The translations under genes were made by a program, and so were the position numbers. Source: UBA4416 sp963422675 (GTDB lineage: Bacteria; Bacteroidota; Bacteroidia; B-17B0; Aurantibacillaceae). From it: a stretch of 64,000 bases of DNA. The stretch spans positions 1-64,000 of the forward strand of contig CAXVYS010000019.1 of assembly GCA_963422675.2 (NCBI GenBank), read 5' to 3'. Positions 7,564 to 17,714 of the stretch are shown piece by piece (the first letter of the stretch is position 1; each line of letters starts with the position of its first letter). The notes under the pieces are model-generated. The model was not told the origin of the DNA and made no database searches. It saw nothing but the letters and a program-made list of their open reading frames with translations.

Positions 7564-8976
7564 TTACTTCACCAATACTTTAGGTTCCATCATATCCATA
7601 ATGGCATATTTTACACCTTCTCTTCCTAAACCGCTTTCCTTTACTCCGCCATAGGGCATTTGATCGAAGCGTAACGTTGGAACATGATTATGTATGACAC
7701 CACCCACATCAATGTGTTTAAAGCATTTATCTAATTCGGTAATGGAATTTGTAAATACCCCACATTGCAACCCGAATTTTGTATCATTTGCTAACTCAAT
7801 GGCCTCTTCAATTGTATCGTATGAGTTTATACAAATTACAGGGCCAAATACTTCTTCCGCATATACTTTCATGGTTGAATCGCAGTGCGTTAAAATAGTT
7901 GGTTCAACATAACTCCCTTTTCTTTTTCCTCCACAAATTAATTTGGCTCCTTGCTTAATAGCTTCTTTTACCCATTGCTCAACACGTATAGCGTTTTCTT
8001 CATCGATCATGTTGGATACATCCGTTTTGTCCTTTAACGGGTTTCCGTATGTTAATTTTAAGGCTGCTGCTTTAAGGTCGGAAGTAAATTTTTTATAAAG
8101 AGAACGGTGTACAATAAACCGTTGTGCATGAATACAGATTTGTCCGCTATACGAAAAGGCTCCTATTAAGGATTTTGGAAGGGCATCTTTTAAATCGGCA
8201 GATTCTGTAATAAGTGTAGCGGCGTTGCCGCCTAACTCCAATACCACTTTTTTCTTACCACTTTGCGTTTTCATTTTCCAGCCAACTACCGGAGAACCTG
8301 TAAAGCTTAGTAATTTAAACCGTTCATCAGTCACCATTAAATTTCCGGTTTCTCTATCCATTGGTAAGATTGAAACAGCCCCTTTGGGAAGTTCTGTTTT
8401 ATCAATGATTTTAGCTAATTCAAGGCAGGATAACGGTGTGCTACTTGCTGGTTTTAAAATAATAGGGCAACCGCTTGCAATAGCGGGGGCCAGTTTATGT
8501 ACCGCTAAATTCATGGGGAAATTAAAGGGGGCAATGCCTGCCACTAATCCTATCGGGAAATAATTTACTATTCCCTCTTTCCCTGCGCCATTGGGAGTCC
8601 AGTCTAAAGATATATAATCTTTTGGGAGGCGTTTGGTTTCTTCGGCTGCTATTAAAAATGTTTGAATGGAACGTTCAATTTCAGCTAAAGCATATTTTAA
8701 AGGTTTGCCACTCTCCAATGCTAAAATTTCAGCCAAATGTTTTTTGTCTTTAGTTAAAAGCTGAGAGATCTGTATAAGGATTTCAAATTTTTTTAGAGAA
8801 GATAATTCTTTTAACGTAGCCTGCACAGAGAGTGCTTTTTCAATGGTGGTGTTTAAGATTGGTTCATCTGCCAGGTATGTTTTAGCTACCAGCGAATGAT
8901 CATAAGGATTTTTTACTTCCAATACTTTTTTGGACGAAATAAATTTTCCTGCTGAGTATATCTGATAGATTTTCAA
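7564..8976 (-). CDS. NAD(P)-dependent aldehyde dehydrogenase
   Basis: Oxidises an aldehyde to the acid. It has 470 residues, typical of the family. The cofactor region is GIAPFNFPMNLAVHKLAPAI followed by ILKPASSTPLS; the general base Glu lies in VLELGGNAA; the catalytic Cys is in SYSGQICIHAQR; the C-terminal EEVFGPVICI and PYGGVKESGLGREG blocks are present. It resembles the GapN/succinate-semialdehyde/lactaldehyde group, but the substrate cannot be read. The start ATG directly abuts the gldA stop (8977), so it lies second in a gldA-aldehyde dehydrogenase unit, with no evident functional link. Confidence 0.93.
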   Translation of the reverse strand: MKIYQIYSAGKFISSKKVLEVKNPYDHSLVAKTYLADEPILNTTIEKALSVQATLKELSSLKKFEILIQISQLLTKDKKHLAEILALESGKPLKYALAEIERSIQTFLIAAEETKRLPKDYISLDWTPNGAGKEGIVNYFPIGLVAGIAPFNFPMNLAVHKLAPAIASGCPIILKPASSTPLSCLELAKIIDKTELPKGAVSILPMDRETGNLMVTDERFKLLSFTGSPVVGWKMKTQSGKKKVVLELGGNAATLITESADLKDALPKSLIGAFSYSGQICIHAQRFIVHRSLYKKFTSDLKAAALKLTYGNPLKDKTDVSNMIDEENAIRVEQWVKEAIKQGAKLICGGKRKGSYVEPTILTHCDSTMKVYAEEVFGPVICINSYDTIEEAIELANDTKFGLQCGVFTNSITELDKCFKHIDVGGVIHNHVPTLRFDQMPYGGVKESGLGREGVKYAIMDMMEPKVLVK

Positions 8977-9882
8977 TTATTTTTTAGTTAATTGTTTAAA
9001 TACGTCTTCCAGTTTTTGTTCTTCTTTATTAAGCGTTAATACACTAATGTCGTTTTTTACGGCATAGTTAAACAGGTCTTTACGGGTATCATACTCAAGG
9101 TCTGCAATAATTTTCCAGGTAGTATTTTCTAACAATAATGCGTCTTCCACACCTTTTAATTTCAATAATTCGCTGCGTTCTACTTTTTTATCGAATTCAA
9201 CGGTAATAATTTGTTTGGTTGTATTTTGCTGTAACGTTTGTGTGGTATCGTTGGCAACAATGGTTCCGTTATTAATAATAATAACTCTGTCGCAAACGGC
9301 TTCAACTTCCTGCATAATGTGCGTGCTCAACATCACTGTTTTTTCTTTCCCCAGTTTTTTAATCAGCTCTCTTATTTCAGCCAACTGGTTTGGGTCTAAA
9401 CCGGTTGTTGGCTCATCCATGATCAACACTTTGGGATCATGAATCATTGCCTGTGCTAGGCCTACACGCTGACGATATCCTTTTGATAAAGCCCCTATTT
9501 TTTTATTTTGTTCAACCTGTAAGCCTGTAGCTTCTATCATTTCTTTTACACGGGCTTTACTGTTTTTTATATGGTATAAGCCCCCTACAAATTCTAAAAA
9601 TTCCTTTACATACATATCAAGGTATAAAGGATTGTGTTCGGGTAAATAGCCAATCTGTTTTCTTACTTCAACAGTTTGAGTACCAGTATCAAAACCACAT
9701 ACTTTGGATGTGCCTTCGCTTGCAGGAATGTAGCAGGTTAAAATTTTCATCATGGTGCTTTTACCGGCACCATTAGGACCTAAAAAACCAACAATTTCGT
9801 TGGTGCCAATTTCAAAAGATACATTGTTCAATGCTTTTTGAGCACCGTATAATTTGGTAACATTATTTACTTGTATAGACAT
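8977..9882 (-). CDS. gldA: ABC transporter ATPase GldA-like
   Basis: ATP-binding subunit of the GldA type, required for gliding motility in Flavobacterium together with the permease genes gldF and gldG (not in this window). Walker A GFLGPNGAGKST, Q-loop region IGYLPEHNPLYLDMYV, signature LSKGYRQRVGLAQA, Walker B KVLIMDEPTTGLDP and the switch His in STHIMQEVE are all visible. I chose the ATG at 9882 (MSIQVNNVTKLYG, the usual family start, 301 residues) over the upstream one at 9903. The upstream one would overlap a TATTTTTG -7 promoter element at 9901-9908 on the minus strand. GldA-like ATPases also occur in non-gliding Bacteroidota. Confidence 0.85.
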   Translation of the reverse strand: MSIQVNNVTKLYGAQKALNNVSFEIGTNEIVGFLGPNGAGKSTMMKILTCYIPASEGTSKVCGFDTGTQTVEVRKQIGYLPEHNPLYLDMYVKEFLEFVGGLYHIKNSKARVKEMIEATGLQVEQNKKIGALSKGYRQRVGLAQAMIHDPKVLIMDEPTTGLDPNQLAEIRELIKKLGKEKTVMLSTHIMQEVEAVCDRVIIINNGTIVANDTTQTLQQNTTKQIITVEFDKKVERSELLKLKGVEDALLLENTTWKIIADLEYDTRKDLFNYAVKNDISVLTLNKEEQKLEDVFKQLTKK

Positions 9883-9900
9883 AAGCGGATGTTTGCTTCT

Positions 9901-9908
9901 CAAAAATA
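9901..9908 (-). promoter_or_regulatory. -7 element (TATTTTTG) upstream of gldA
   Basis: Matches the Bacteroidota TAnnTTTG consensus on the minus strand, about 20 bases before the ATG at 9882. No clear -33 TTG is seen, so it is supported mainly by position. Confidence 0.45.
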
Positions 9909-10012
9909 ATGATTATAATCTTAAATTTTATATAATGATTGTTAAGGGCAGAGTGCTTATAAATTTAAGATACTTCTGAGCCAATACCATTAAAATGCTT
10001 AATTTTACACCA

Positions 10013-10948
10013 ATGCAGGCTCTTGTTATTAAATCTACCGGAAGTTGGTACCTTGTTCGCACAGATAGTGGCGAGTTGCTGGAATGCCGTTTAAAAGGTA
10101 AAATCCGGTTAGATGACAGGAAAACAACTAATCCCATTGCTGTTGGCGATATTGTGGATATCCAGAGAGATTTAGATGGCAGTAACCAGATTACTCATAT
10201 CCATCCCCGGAAAAACTACATTATCCGTAAATCAATTAATCTTTCCAAACAGGCACATATTATAGCAAGTAACTTAGATCAGGCTATGCTGGTAGCTACT
10301 TTAGTGGCTCCGCGTACCTCATTGGGATTTATCGACCGGTTTTTACTAACGGCTGAAGCTTATGATATTCCTGCTAAAATAGTCTTTAATAAAAAAGACG
10401 TTTTGGATGAAGAAATGCTGGCGCTTCAGCAGGAAATTATTGATGTATATACTTCCATTGGTTATGAATGTTTTGTGATCTCTTCTTTTGATAAAAACGA
10501 TATTGAGATCCTTAAATCAGTTTTAAAAGATAAAACCACTTTAATTGCAGGTCATAGCGGGGTAGGGAAAACAACCCTGGTAAATGCCATTGATTCGAAC
10601 TTAAATTTAAGAACGGGTGATATTTCTTCCGCACATTTAAAAGGGATGCACACTACCACGTTTGCCGAACTCTTTCCTTTATCGTTTGGAGGAAACATTA
10701 TTGATTCGCCGGGGATAAAAGAACTGGGACTGGTAGAAATGAAAAAAGAAGAAGTGGGGCATTACTTTCCGGAAATAAGGAATATTATGAATGAGTGTAA
10801 ATTCAATAATTGCTTACACGTAAATGAGCCACACTGTGCAGTTATAAAGGCTGTAGAAGAAGGTACTATTTCTTCCGAAAGGTATCAAAGCTACCTTGGT
10901 ATTTTAAACGGTGAAGAAATGGATTGGAAAGAATGGGAGATACGATAA
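10013..10948 (+). CDS. rsgA: Ribosome small-subunit GTPase RsgA
   Basis: Circularly permuted GTPase that helps late 30S subunit maturation. It has an N-terminal OB-fold (residues 1-65, starting MQALVIKSTGSWYLV). The G motifs then come in permuted order: G4 FNKKD, G1 GHSGVGKTT, the G2-region Thr in MHTTT, and G3 DSPGIKELG. The C-terminal zinc knuckle is CKFNNCLHVNEPHC. I chose ATG 10013 (311 residues) because the family begins at this Met; an ATG at 9995 would add six residues. It is divergent from gldA. Confidence 0.95.
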   Translation: MQALVIKSTGSWYLVRTDSGELLECRLKGKIRLDDRKTTNPIAVGDIVDIQRDLDGSNQITHIHPRKNYIIRKSINLSKQAHIIASNLDQAMLVATLVAPRTSLGFIDRFLLTAEAYDIPAKIVFNKKDVLDEEMLALQQEIIDVYTSIGYECFVISSFDKNDIEILKSVLKDKTTLIAGHSGVGKTTLVNAIDSNLNLRTGDISSAHLKGMHTTTFAELFPLSFGGNIIDSPGIKELGLVEMKKEEVGHYFPEIRNIMNECKFNNCLHVNEPHCAVIKAVEEGTISSERYQSYLGILNGEEMDWKEWEIR

Positions 10949-10962
10949 ACGAGTAACGTTTA

Positions 10963-13014
10963 TTATTTCCCTTTCAAAGCTGCTTCCTGAATTACTTTAA
11001 AGGCTGTTCTCCTGTTTTTTTGATGAGCTGCTTCAAACTCATCACTTTTAGGAACCATTAATGCAATAACATCGTCTTTAATTAAAGGTTGTGTTTCTCC
11101 ATAACCTGTAGGTAATAAACGGAATTTCGCAATGCCTTTATTAATCAAATAATCCACACAGGATTGTGCGCGTGCCTGTGATAGCTTCATGTTGTGCTTA
11201 TCACTTCCTCTCGTATCTGTATGTGAATTAATTTCAATACTAAAGTTGTCGTTCAATATCAGATAATCATAAATCTTATCCAGGATTTCCAACGATTTTG
11301 GCCTTAAGGTTGATTTATTTAAATCGTATTCTATCCCTTCAATGACAACATCAGCTTCCGGAATTTTAGACAATTGAAAATCACGTTCAAGATGAGCGGT
11401 TTCTGTTAATCCTTTAGTTGATACATTTGAAGCACTTGCCTGGTAACCTTTTTTCTGCGCTTTTAAAAAGTAGTCCATATTTGAATATAACGGAGAAGAG
11501 TAATATCCTTTTTCATCCGTTATTAAAAATAAAGGGTCCACATCGTTGTGTACATCTTTAATGGTTACTAAAGCACTTTGTATAGGCTCGTTGGTTTCGG
11601 CATCGGTTACATAACCACTGATATCAAGAATAATAGGTTCGTTTTCAAATTCGTAAATGTCGTAGCAGTTTCCACCCGGACAATCTTCCCTGTCGCTCGA
11701 AAAATAACCTTTGGTTTGAAGTCTGTCTAAAATAAAGTAAGCATCATCTTTACTTGAATTGATTGGTCTGCCTAAATTTTTTGGAAAGGTATATAATGAA
11801 TCATCTACATTCAATGTACTTTTAAAGACATCCAATCCACCAATACCGGTGTGCCCGTTTGAACTGAAAAATAACGTATTGGAAATGCTATGAAAGAAAG
11901 GAGTAGACTCATCACCGGGTGTATTTAAAGAAGCCAGATTGACTGCTTCGCCCGTTAAGCCGTTTTCATCGATATTACACACATACAGATCGAAGCCGCC
12001 TTTACCGCCGGGTTTGTTGGAAGAGAAAAATAATTTAGACCCGTCAAAAGAAATATACGGCTGTACGGATTTATATCCTGATTGATTAACGGTTTCAGAT
12101 AGTTTATAGGCTTCATAGAAATAATTATCTTTCATTTTAGCCATGTAAATAAATGCTTCGCTTCTGTTAGCGTCACTCCATCTCGTAAAAAACATAATAT
12201 CATCAGAGGATACAACACTCGAACCTTCATGCAAACCTGTATTTACAGGCCGCCCAAAATTTACCGGTTTCATCCAGCCCGTATCTTTTAATTCCGTATA
12301 GTATAAATCACATAAATACCTCGAATCCTGTTTTTCCGGATCTAATAATACACCACCTTTCCTGGCACTTGTAAAAAGCAGCTTTGTATTACTTCCCCAG
12401 TACATGGGAGCAAAGCTTGCTGTGCCGGAATTGAACACAACGGAGTCCATTTTCTTTACAATAATCAATTGCTTATAACTGTTTGTGTCTAATGCAAAAT
12501 AACAAGAGCTTATTTTTTTTTGGATGGCTGTTTTTATAGAATCATTACTGGTTCCGTTTAACAGGTCTTCCAGGTTACGCATGGCATCTTTGTAATTTTT
12601 CAAATTCATTAATGTCAAAGCATAGTAATAAGCATCGCCAGGGTAAGTCCCGTTATTAACGGTTTTTTTGTAATAGATGGCGGCGTTGATGTAATCAAAA
12701 TTAAGCCTGTAAGCATTTGCCAGTTTATGGTTTACATAATCAGCTTTGGAGATTTCTTTAGGAACATTGCTTTTTTTCTTTGTAGAATCCTGTTTAAAAT
12801 CTTTTGTCTTTAAATTGACAATTTGTACTTCGTAAGGAAGAATCAACTCACTTAATACCGTAGTGTCGTCCAGCACCTTCGTGTAGTAAGCAATTGCAGT
12901 AGGATAATCTTTTTTCTCAAAAGCAGCATCTCCGTATTTCAACCAAACTTTTTTTGATTGTGCAAATACATGAATGGTTGACAGAAGAATAGTAACGAAT
13001 AATAATTTTTTCAT
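10963..13014 (-). CDS. PorE-like OmpA-family protein (TPR, PD40 propeller, carboxypeptidase-like domain, OmpA)
   Basis: Envelope protein of 683 residues with a signal peptide (residues 1-18). Domains in order: TPR-like helices (about 20-180, starting LKYGDAAFEKKDYPTAIAYY); PD40/WD40-like propeller repeats (about 190-440, for example SSDDIMFFTRWSD, SFDGSKLFFSSNKPGGKGGFD and ISNTLFFSSNGHTGIGGLDVF); a carboxypeptidase-regulatory-like fold (about 462-545, ISGYVTDAETNEPIQSALVTI); and a C-terminal OmpA peptidoglycan-binding domain (about 555-683, with the Asp of SHTDTRGS and the Arg of SQARAQ). This is the architecture of PorE (PG1058) of the Porphyromonas T9SS. It is the last gene of the adhesin/SprF cassette, 6 bases from the SprF-like gene. 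It could anchor the adhesin machinery to peptidoglycan rather than be the core PorE. Confidence 0.85.
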   Translation of the reverse strand: MKKLLFVTILLSTIHVFAQSKKVWLKYGDAAFEKKDYPTAIAYYTKVLDDTTVLSELILPYEVQIVNLKTKDFKQDSTKKKSNVPKEISKADYVNHKLANAYRLNFDYINAAIYYKKTVNNGTYPGDAYYYALTLMNLKNYKDAMRNLEDLLNGTSNDSIKTAIQKKISSCYFALDTNSYKQLIIVKKMDSVVFNSGTASFAPMYWGSNTKLLFTSARKGGVLLDPEKQDSRYLCDLYYTELKDTGWMKPVNFGRPVNTGLHEGSSVVSSDDIMFFTRWSDANRSEAFIYMAKMKDNYFYEAYKLSETVNQSGYKSVQPYISFDGSKLFFSSNKPGGKGGFDLYVCNIDENGLTGEAVNLASLNTPGDESTPFFHSISNTLFFSSNGHTGIGGLDVFKSTLNVDDSLYTFPKNLGRPINSSKDDAYFILDRLQTKGYFSSDREDCPGGNCYDIYEFENEPIILDISGYVTDAETNEPIQSALVTIKDVHNDVDPLFLITDEKGYYSSPLYSNMDYFLKAQKKGYQASASNVSTKGLTETAHLERDFQLSKIPEADVVIEGIEYDLNKSTLRPKSLEILDKIYDYLILNDNFSIEINSHTDTRGSDKHNMKLSQARAQSCVDYLINKGIAKFRLLPTGYGETQPLIKDDVIALMVPKSDEFEAAHQKNRRTAFKVIQEAALKGK

Positions 13015-13020
13015 ACTTTG

Positions 13021-14016
13021 TTATAATCGAGGGCAATGACGTACTTCTTTTGATTTTGATTTTTTAGCTAAATAGGTAAACGAAATTTCGAAGGCACCTC
13101 TGTATTTCGATACATCTTTTAAGGTTGATATATTGGCATCGTAGCCAATTTTTGCAATGTAATTATTTTTGCGTGCGCCAATATAAAATACGCTCGCATC
13201 TTTTACACGGTAGTTAATTCCTGCCAGTAAATAAAATTCCTGCTCTTTAAAAAAGTATCCTGCATCAATGGCATACAGCTGTTCAGAGGCATTTTTCTGG
13301 AGCATGATTAATACTTTTGGGAGTACATAAAACAATTCCGTTACATTTATCCTTACACCTGCATTTACATAATGACGTATTGGTAAACGGTTGTTGGTAT
13401 TATAATAGGTTTCTTTTGGGTTAGATAAATTAAAAGCGGAGTAGCCAAGAAAGGGATTTAACCGTGCCTGTTGTTTCGAATTAAAATACATAAATCCGGC
13501 GTTTAGTTGCGGGGTAACAAACGATTGCCTGTTAAAGGATTCTCCTGATGGTAATGAATTATCAAAAGAACCGCCATTTTGATTACTGTATTGATTATCG
13601 AAAGTATATAAAGCAGCTTCTACGCGTTTTTGTGTAGCGCCGGCCTGTAAACCGAATGAAATGTTATTGAATTTTTTTTTGTCTAACGATACGGCATAAG
13701 AAAGGGAGAGCAATCCTTGTAGCACATTATAATTACCAACTCCGGCGCGCATGTTCATGAGCTGTCCGCCAAAACCCCATTTGCCTTTGGGGGCATCTAC
13801 GCTAATTAACATGGTATTATAAGGTTTAAAAGCTACGGTGCGCCATTGATTTCTGTATTGTGCATGTACACGAAAATTAGCATCCACTACGCCGGTTAAA
13901 GCGGGGTTAAGAAACATAGGTGCTGCATCGTATAACGAAAGATGGAAATCCTGCGCTTTTATACTACCGCTTATTAAAAGGATGATAGAATAAAATAATA
14001 ATAATTGTCTTTTCAT
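13021..14016 (-). CDS. PorP/SprF family outer-membrane protein (second copy)
   Basis: Type IX membrane protein of the PorP/SprF family. It has 331 residues, a signal peptide (LLLFYSIILLISGSIKAQ) and a beta-barrel with the family start HLSLYDAAPMFLNPALTGV and RVHAQYRNQWR. In Flavobacterium, SprF is needed to deliver the adjacent adhesin SprB to the surface; PorP family members also link to the PorK/N ring and PorE. It lies 2 bases downstream of the adhesin gene at 14019-17714 and 6 bases upstream of the PorE-like gene, so it is probably the dedicated partner of that adhesin. Confidence 0.9.
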   Translation of the reverse strand: MKRQLLLFYSIILLISGSIKAQDFHLSLYDAAPMFLNPALTGVVDANFRVHAQYRNQWRTVAFKPYNTMLISVDAPKGKWGFGGQLMNMRAGVGNYNVLQGLLSLSYAVSLDKKKFNNISFGLQAGATQKRVEAALYTFDNQYSNQNGGSFDNSLPSGESFNRQSFVTPQLNAGFMYFNSKQQARLNPFLGYSAFNLSNPKETYYNTNNRLPIRHYVNAGVRINVTELFYVLPKVLIMLQKNASEQLYAIDAGYFFKEQEFYLLAGINYRVKDASVFYIGARKNNYIAKIGYDANISTLKDVSKYRGAFEISFTYLAKKSKSKEVRHCPRL

Positions 14017-14018
14017 GT

Positions 14019-17000
14019 TTATCTTAATAAAGTTACGTCGCCGGTTTTCTTAATTTTTTTACCATTGAGCATTTCAACATCCACTACCCACACATAAACA
14101 CCAACCGGTTGTTCTGTGCCATTAAATGTGCCATTCCAGCCTTCCTGCTGGCTGTCTGCTTCAAAAATCAGTTGCCCCCAATTATTATATATTCTTACAG
14201 CAATGGTTTTAAATGGCCCGCCTCTTACTAAAAAATAATCATTTTGACCGTCACCATTTGGAGAAAATGCCGTAGGTACATCAGGCAGTAACACAACCGT
14301 TATGTCTTTTCTAAGAGTATCGATACAACCGTTAATATCTTTTACCGCTAAATAAACACTAAAATCACCCGGTGTAGCGTAGGCATGCTGTGGGTTTTGT
14401 GCGTTACTGGCCGCTTCATCTCCAAAGCCCCAGTACCAGCTTACTAACGCTCCGGGTCCTGTCGATTGATCAATAAAGTTACCTGTTTCCAATGCTTCCA
14501 GAGGATCAGGGGTGATGGTGAAGTTTGCATCAGGTCCCGGAATTACGGTAATTTGTTTGATTATGGTGTCTTTACATCCAAAAGAAGAAGTCACTGTTAA
14601 TGATACCGTATAATTAGTAGCGCTGCTATAAGCATGCGTCGGGTTTTGAACTCCTGAACTTTGATTATCTCCAAAATTCCAGTTCCAGGCAATTAAGCTA
14701 CCGGATTGAGTTTTAGAAGAATCTATAAACTGAGTGGCATTCCCTACACAAGGGGTGTTTTGATAAAACAGAGCACGCGGTAAGAAATAAATTTCCAAAG
14801 GTTTTCTGATAGTATCTCTACATCCGTTACTACTATAGGCCACGTGGGTAACCGTATATGTACCAGGATTCGTATAGGAATGTGTTGGATGTTGTGAAAT
14901 AGAAGTTCCCAAATCTCCAAAGTTCCAGCCCCAACCTGTAATAGATCCGGTAGATGTTGTGGAATTATCAGTAAAGGTTGCCAGTTTTTTAGAACATTGG
15001 TTATTGGCATTAAAGTCTGCATCAGGGGCAGGTTTAAACGTTAGCTTTATGGTATCTCTTATGGCCGCACACCCTTTATTATAGGTGGAGGTTAAAATAA
15101 GTTTTACTGAACCGTTAGAAATATCCAGCGGTGAGGGCTGATAATAGGTAGTTAATAAAGAATCGTCCGGTGTAAAAGCTCCGGTACCAAGTGTTAGCCA
15201 GGCACCTGTCGTGGTTAATCCCAAAACGGTTCCGTTTAAAAGAATCCGTTGATTATCACATACTAAATTATCGTTACCCGCATTTACAAGGGGTGATTTT
15301 GCAATGGTTACCAATAACGTATCTGTTTCGGGTAAACAGTTACTTCCAGTAGATGTCAGAATAAGTTTGACATGTCCTGCCAGAGTATCGTTTTGCCCTA
15401 ATGTATACATTGTACTTAAGTTATTGATATTACCGAACGTACCATTTCCTAGTGATGACCAGATTCCTGCACTGGCTCCACCTGTTACCGAGCCGGCTAC
15501 AGGATAAAATACATTGCTTGAGCAAATGGTATCATTTAATCCGGCGTTTACATTTGGTTTAGCTGTAACCGTTACTCTTAAACTATCATATACAGGTTTA
15601 CAGTTACCATTATTGGTAGAGGTAAGTCGTATCACTAAATTTCCCTGTGCTATATCTGCAGGGCTTAACTGGTAAACTGTATTTAAAGATGTGGTAGAAG
15701 GTGAAAATAATCCGGAGCCCGTGCTCGACCATACACCTGTTGTAAATGTAACGGCAATACTACCGCTAACTGCCACTGTTGGATTGTTCGCACAAACCGA
15801 TACATCACCGCTTGTATTAACGATGGGTGCATCTGTAAAATTAACAACTAAGCTATCGTATGTATTAGGACAGCCGTTTAAACTACCCGTAGAAGTTAAT
15901 TTTATTTTGATGCTTCCCGCTGTAAGATCGGCCGGAGAAGGAATGTAAGTCGTATTTAAAGAACCTGTATTACCAAAGGATCCCGACCCTGAACTGGTCC
16001 AGTTAGTACCGGCTGCAAATTGCAGGGTACCGGTTAACGCAACAGGTGATATGTTATTTTTACATAAGCTAAGGCCATTGTTTGCATTTACGACAGGTGA
16101 TTTAAAAATATTTACTAATACCGTATCATTTACAGGAGTACAGTTACCTGTTGAAGATAAGATCAGTTTTATCTGGGATTGATTCAGATCATTGGCACTA
16201 AGAGAATAAGTTGTTACTAAATTTGTTGCATTTCCAAAAGTTCCCGTACCGTTAGGTGTTGTCCAGATACCTGTTGTGGCACCTCCGGTAACACTGCCGT
16301 TAAGAGAGATGGTTGTTGTGGCAGTACAGATATTTTTATCAGGATCAGCCACCGTAAATGTTTTTCTTAAAAAAGAAGACATATAATGGTATAAACAGCC
16401 ACTGCTTGCTCCACCGTTAATAACCCCCAAAGAAAATACATCCATCGAATTGGTGAGCAGGTTTGCTGTACCTGCAACAATCTCAGCCGTGGTGTAACTT
16501 CTTTGAAAACCACTTAAAGTACCTCCCGTTCCCGGAACGACTGTAAAGCCCGACGCCGGAACCAATAAGGCGCTTCCGTTTAATGTAAAGGCACCAATAG
16601 CGGTTGTTTTACATAAAATATTTAAAATAAATGTTTGAGAATTGGTTCTTGTAAAACTTACCTGGCTCGAACCTGCACAGTTTAACGGAGGCAAAATAGC
16701 TTCTCCTAATTCACAACCAAAACCGCTGGCATGAATAACGTATACAGGCTTATCGGATGTAATATAGGTTAAGGGTTGAGTGACTAATGCAAAATACGTA
16801 TCGCCTTTATTAAGCAAAGCTGTGTAAGTAGTTACGCCATCGTTTACAGTTATTTGCGTAAAATTTTCGGTGGCTACAATATAACCGCCTTCGTATTGCG
16901 CGGCATTTAAGCCGCCTTTATTAATAACATATTGAGTTCCTACAATGTCAACAGGAACAATCTGATCACCCATTAAATCAAAACAACCTGATACACCACC

Positions 17001-17714
17001 AACCGAATCATCCGATACAGTTACTGAAATAGGTTTATTTGAAACAACAATGGTTCCACTCAAATTCTGACCTGCTACCGCGGGTGTTGCACTGGCATTT
17101 TCAATATTATAAGATTGCCCCACATTTAACATAATGGAATAAGTAACGTTGGCAAGATGGCCAATTACATTACACCTCGGTGTGATCCACACGGTAGTAG
17201 CATTATCAGTAGCAACAATACATATTTGTGATTTAGGTTGTGGACTGTAAGGCCCATTGTTTCCTTTGGTTTGAAAAGGACATACAAATTCTTTTCCCAT
17301 ACCGTTTTGTCCTTTAAGGGAATAGGTTTCAGGATTATTAACAACGGTTTCTATTTCATAAACTACAGTAATAGGAAAATCAGAGGTGATTTTTAAACCA
17401 CGGTTGTAAACTGCATTTGCCGGAATATTTTCTAAATTACCTGCAGTGACTAAAGCTGAGAGATCAACTGTTTGCAATGAGTTGGGAGCAACAGTAATTG
17501 TATTCGTGTAAACTCCTCCCACACTTGGTTGCCTTATCACAACTGTTGTGGTATTCGAAAAAGAAGAGATCCGCAATTTAACGGGTGTATTTTGAGCATG
17601 GCCAGGAGTTACCCAGGGTGCGGCAAACCAAAAAACTGTATCCACCTGCGACACAATGGATTTACTGCTTACAATAAGTAGTATTAACAAAAATCTATTT
17701 AGCGCCTTCTTCAT
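14019..17714 (-). CDS. Large T9SS-exported surface protein with IgGFc-binding-like head, repeats, PKD domains and type B sorting domain
   Basis: Probable adhesin of 1231 residues. It has a signal peptide (1-22) and an IgGFc-binding-like N-terminal region (about 30-450) with the marks GLKITSDFPITVVYEIE, YSLKGQNGMGKEF, CIVATDNATTVWITPR, SNKPISVTVSDDSVGG and DLMGDQIVPV. Five tandem repeats of about 85-90 residues follow (about 455-897), each running from a Cys-containing start through TG-x-W, a G-x-G-x-F turn, a Y-x-x-S-x-x-D helix and LTSTG-x-C. Then come three PKD domains (898-980, 981-1060, 1061-1140, each with W-x-W/G-FGD) and the gliding-associated type B C-terminal domain (1145-1231: PTAFSPNGDGQNDYFLVRG, YNNWGQLIF, PVGVYVWVV). 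Its start overlaps the upstream sprF-like gene by 20 bases. The ligand is unknown. Confidence 0.9.
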   Translation of the reverse strand: MKKALNRFLLILLIVSSKSIVSQVDTVFWFAAPWVTPGHAQNTPVKLRISSFSNTTTVVIRQPSVGGVYTNTITVAPNSLQTVDLSALVTAGNLENIPANAVYNRGLKITSDFPITVVYEIETVVNNPETYSLKGQNGMGKEFVCPFQTKGNNGPYSPQPKSQICIVATDNATTVWITPRCNVIGHLANVTYSIMLNVGQSYNIENASATPAVAGQNLSGTIVVSNKPISVTVSDDSVGGVSGCFDLMGDQIVPVDIVGTQYVINKGGLNAAQYEGGYIVATENFTQITVNDGVTTYTALLNKGDTYFALVTQPLTYITSDKPVYVIHASGFGCELGEAILPPLNCAGSSQVSFTRTNSQTFILNILCKTTAIGAFTLNGSALLVPASGFTVVPGTGGTLSGFQRSYTTAEIVAGTANLLTNSMDVFSLGVINGGASSGCLYHYMSSFLRKTFTVADPDKNICTATTTISLNGSVTGGATTGIWTTPNGTGTFGNATNLVTTYSLSANDLNQSQIKLILSSTGNCTPVNDTVLVNIFKSPVVNANNGLSLCKNNISPVALTGTLQFAAGTNWTSSGSGSFGNTGSLNTTYIPSPADLTAGSIKIKLTSTGSLNGCPNTYDSLVVNFTDAPIVNTSGDVSVCANNPTVAVSGSIAVTFTTGVWSSTGSGLFSPSTTSLNTVYQLSPADIAQGNLVIRLTSTNNGNCKPVYDSLRVTVTAKPNVNAGLNDTICSSNVFYPVAGSVTGGASAGIWSSLGNGTFGNINNLSTMYTLGQNDTLAGHVKLILTSTGSNCLPETDTLLVTIAKSPLVNAGNDNLVCDNQRILLNGTVLGLTTTGAWLTLGTGAFTPDDSLLTTYYQPSPLDISNGSVKLILTSTYNKGCAAIRDTIKLTFKPAPDADFNANNQCSKKLATFTDNSTTSTGSITGWGWNFGDLGTSISQHPTHSYTNPGTYTVTHVAYSSNGCRDTIRKPLEIYFLPRALFYQNTPCVGNATQFIDSSKTQSGSLIAWNWNFGDNQSSGVQNPTHAYSSATNYTVSLTVTSSFGCKDTIIKQITVIPGPDANFTITPDPLEALETGNFIDQSTGPGALVSWYWGFGDEAASNAQNPQHAYATPGDFSVYLAVKDINGCIDTLRKDITVVLLPDVPTAFSPNGDGQNDYFLVRGGPFKTIAVRIYNNWGQLIFEADSQQEGWNGTFNGTEQPVGVYVWVVDVEMLNGKKIKKTGDVTLLR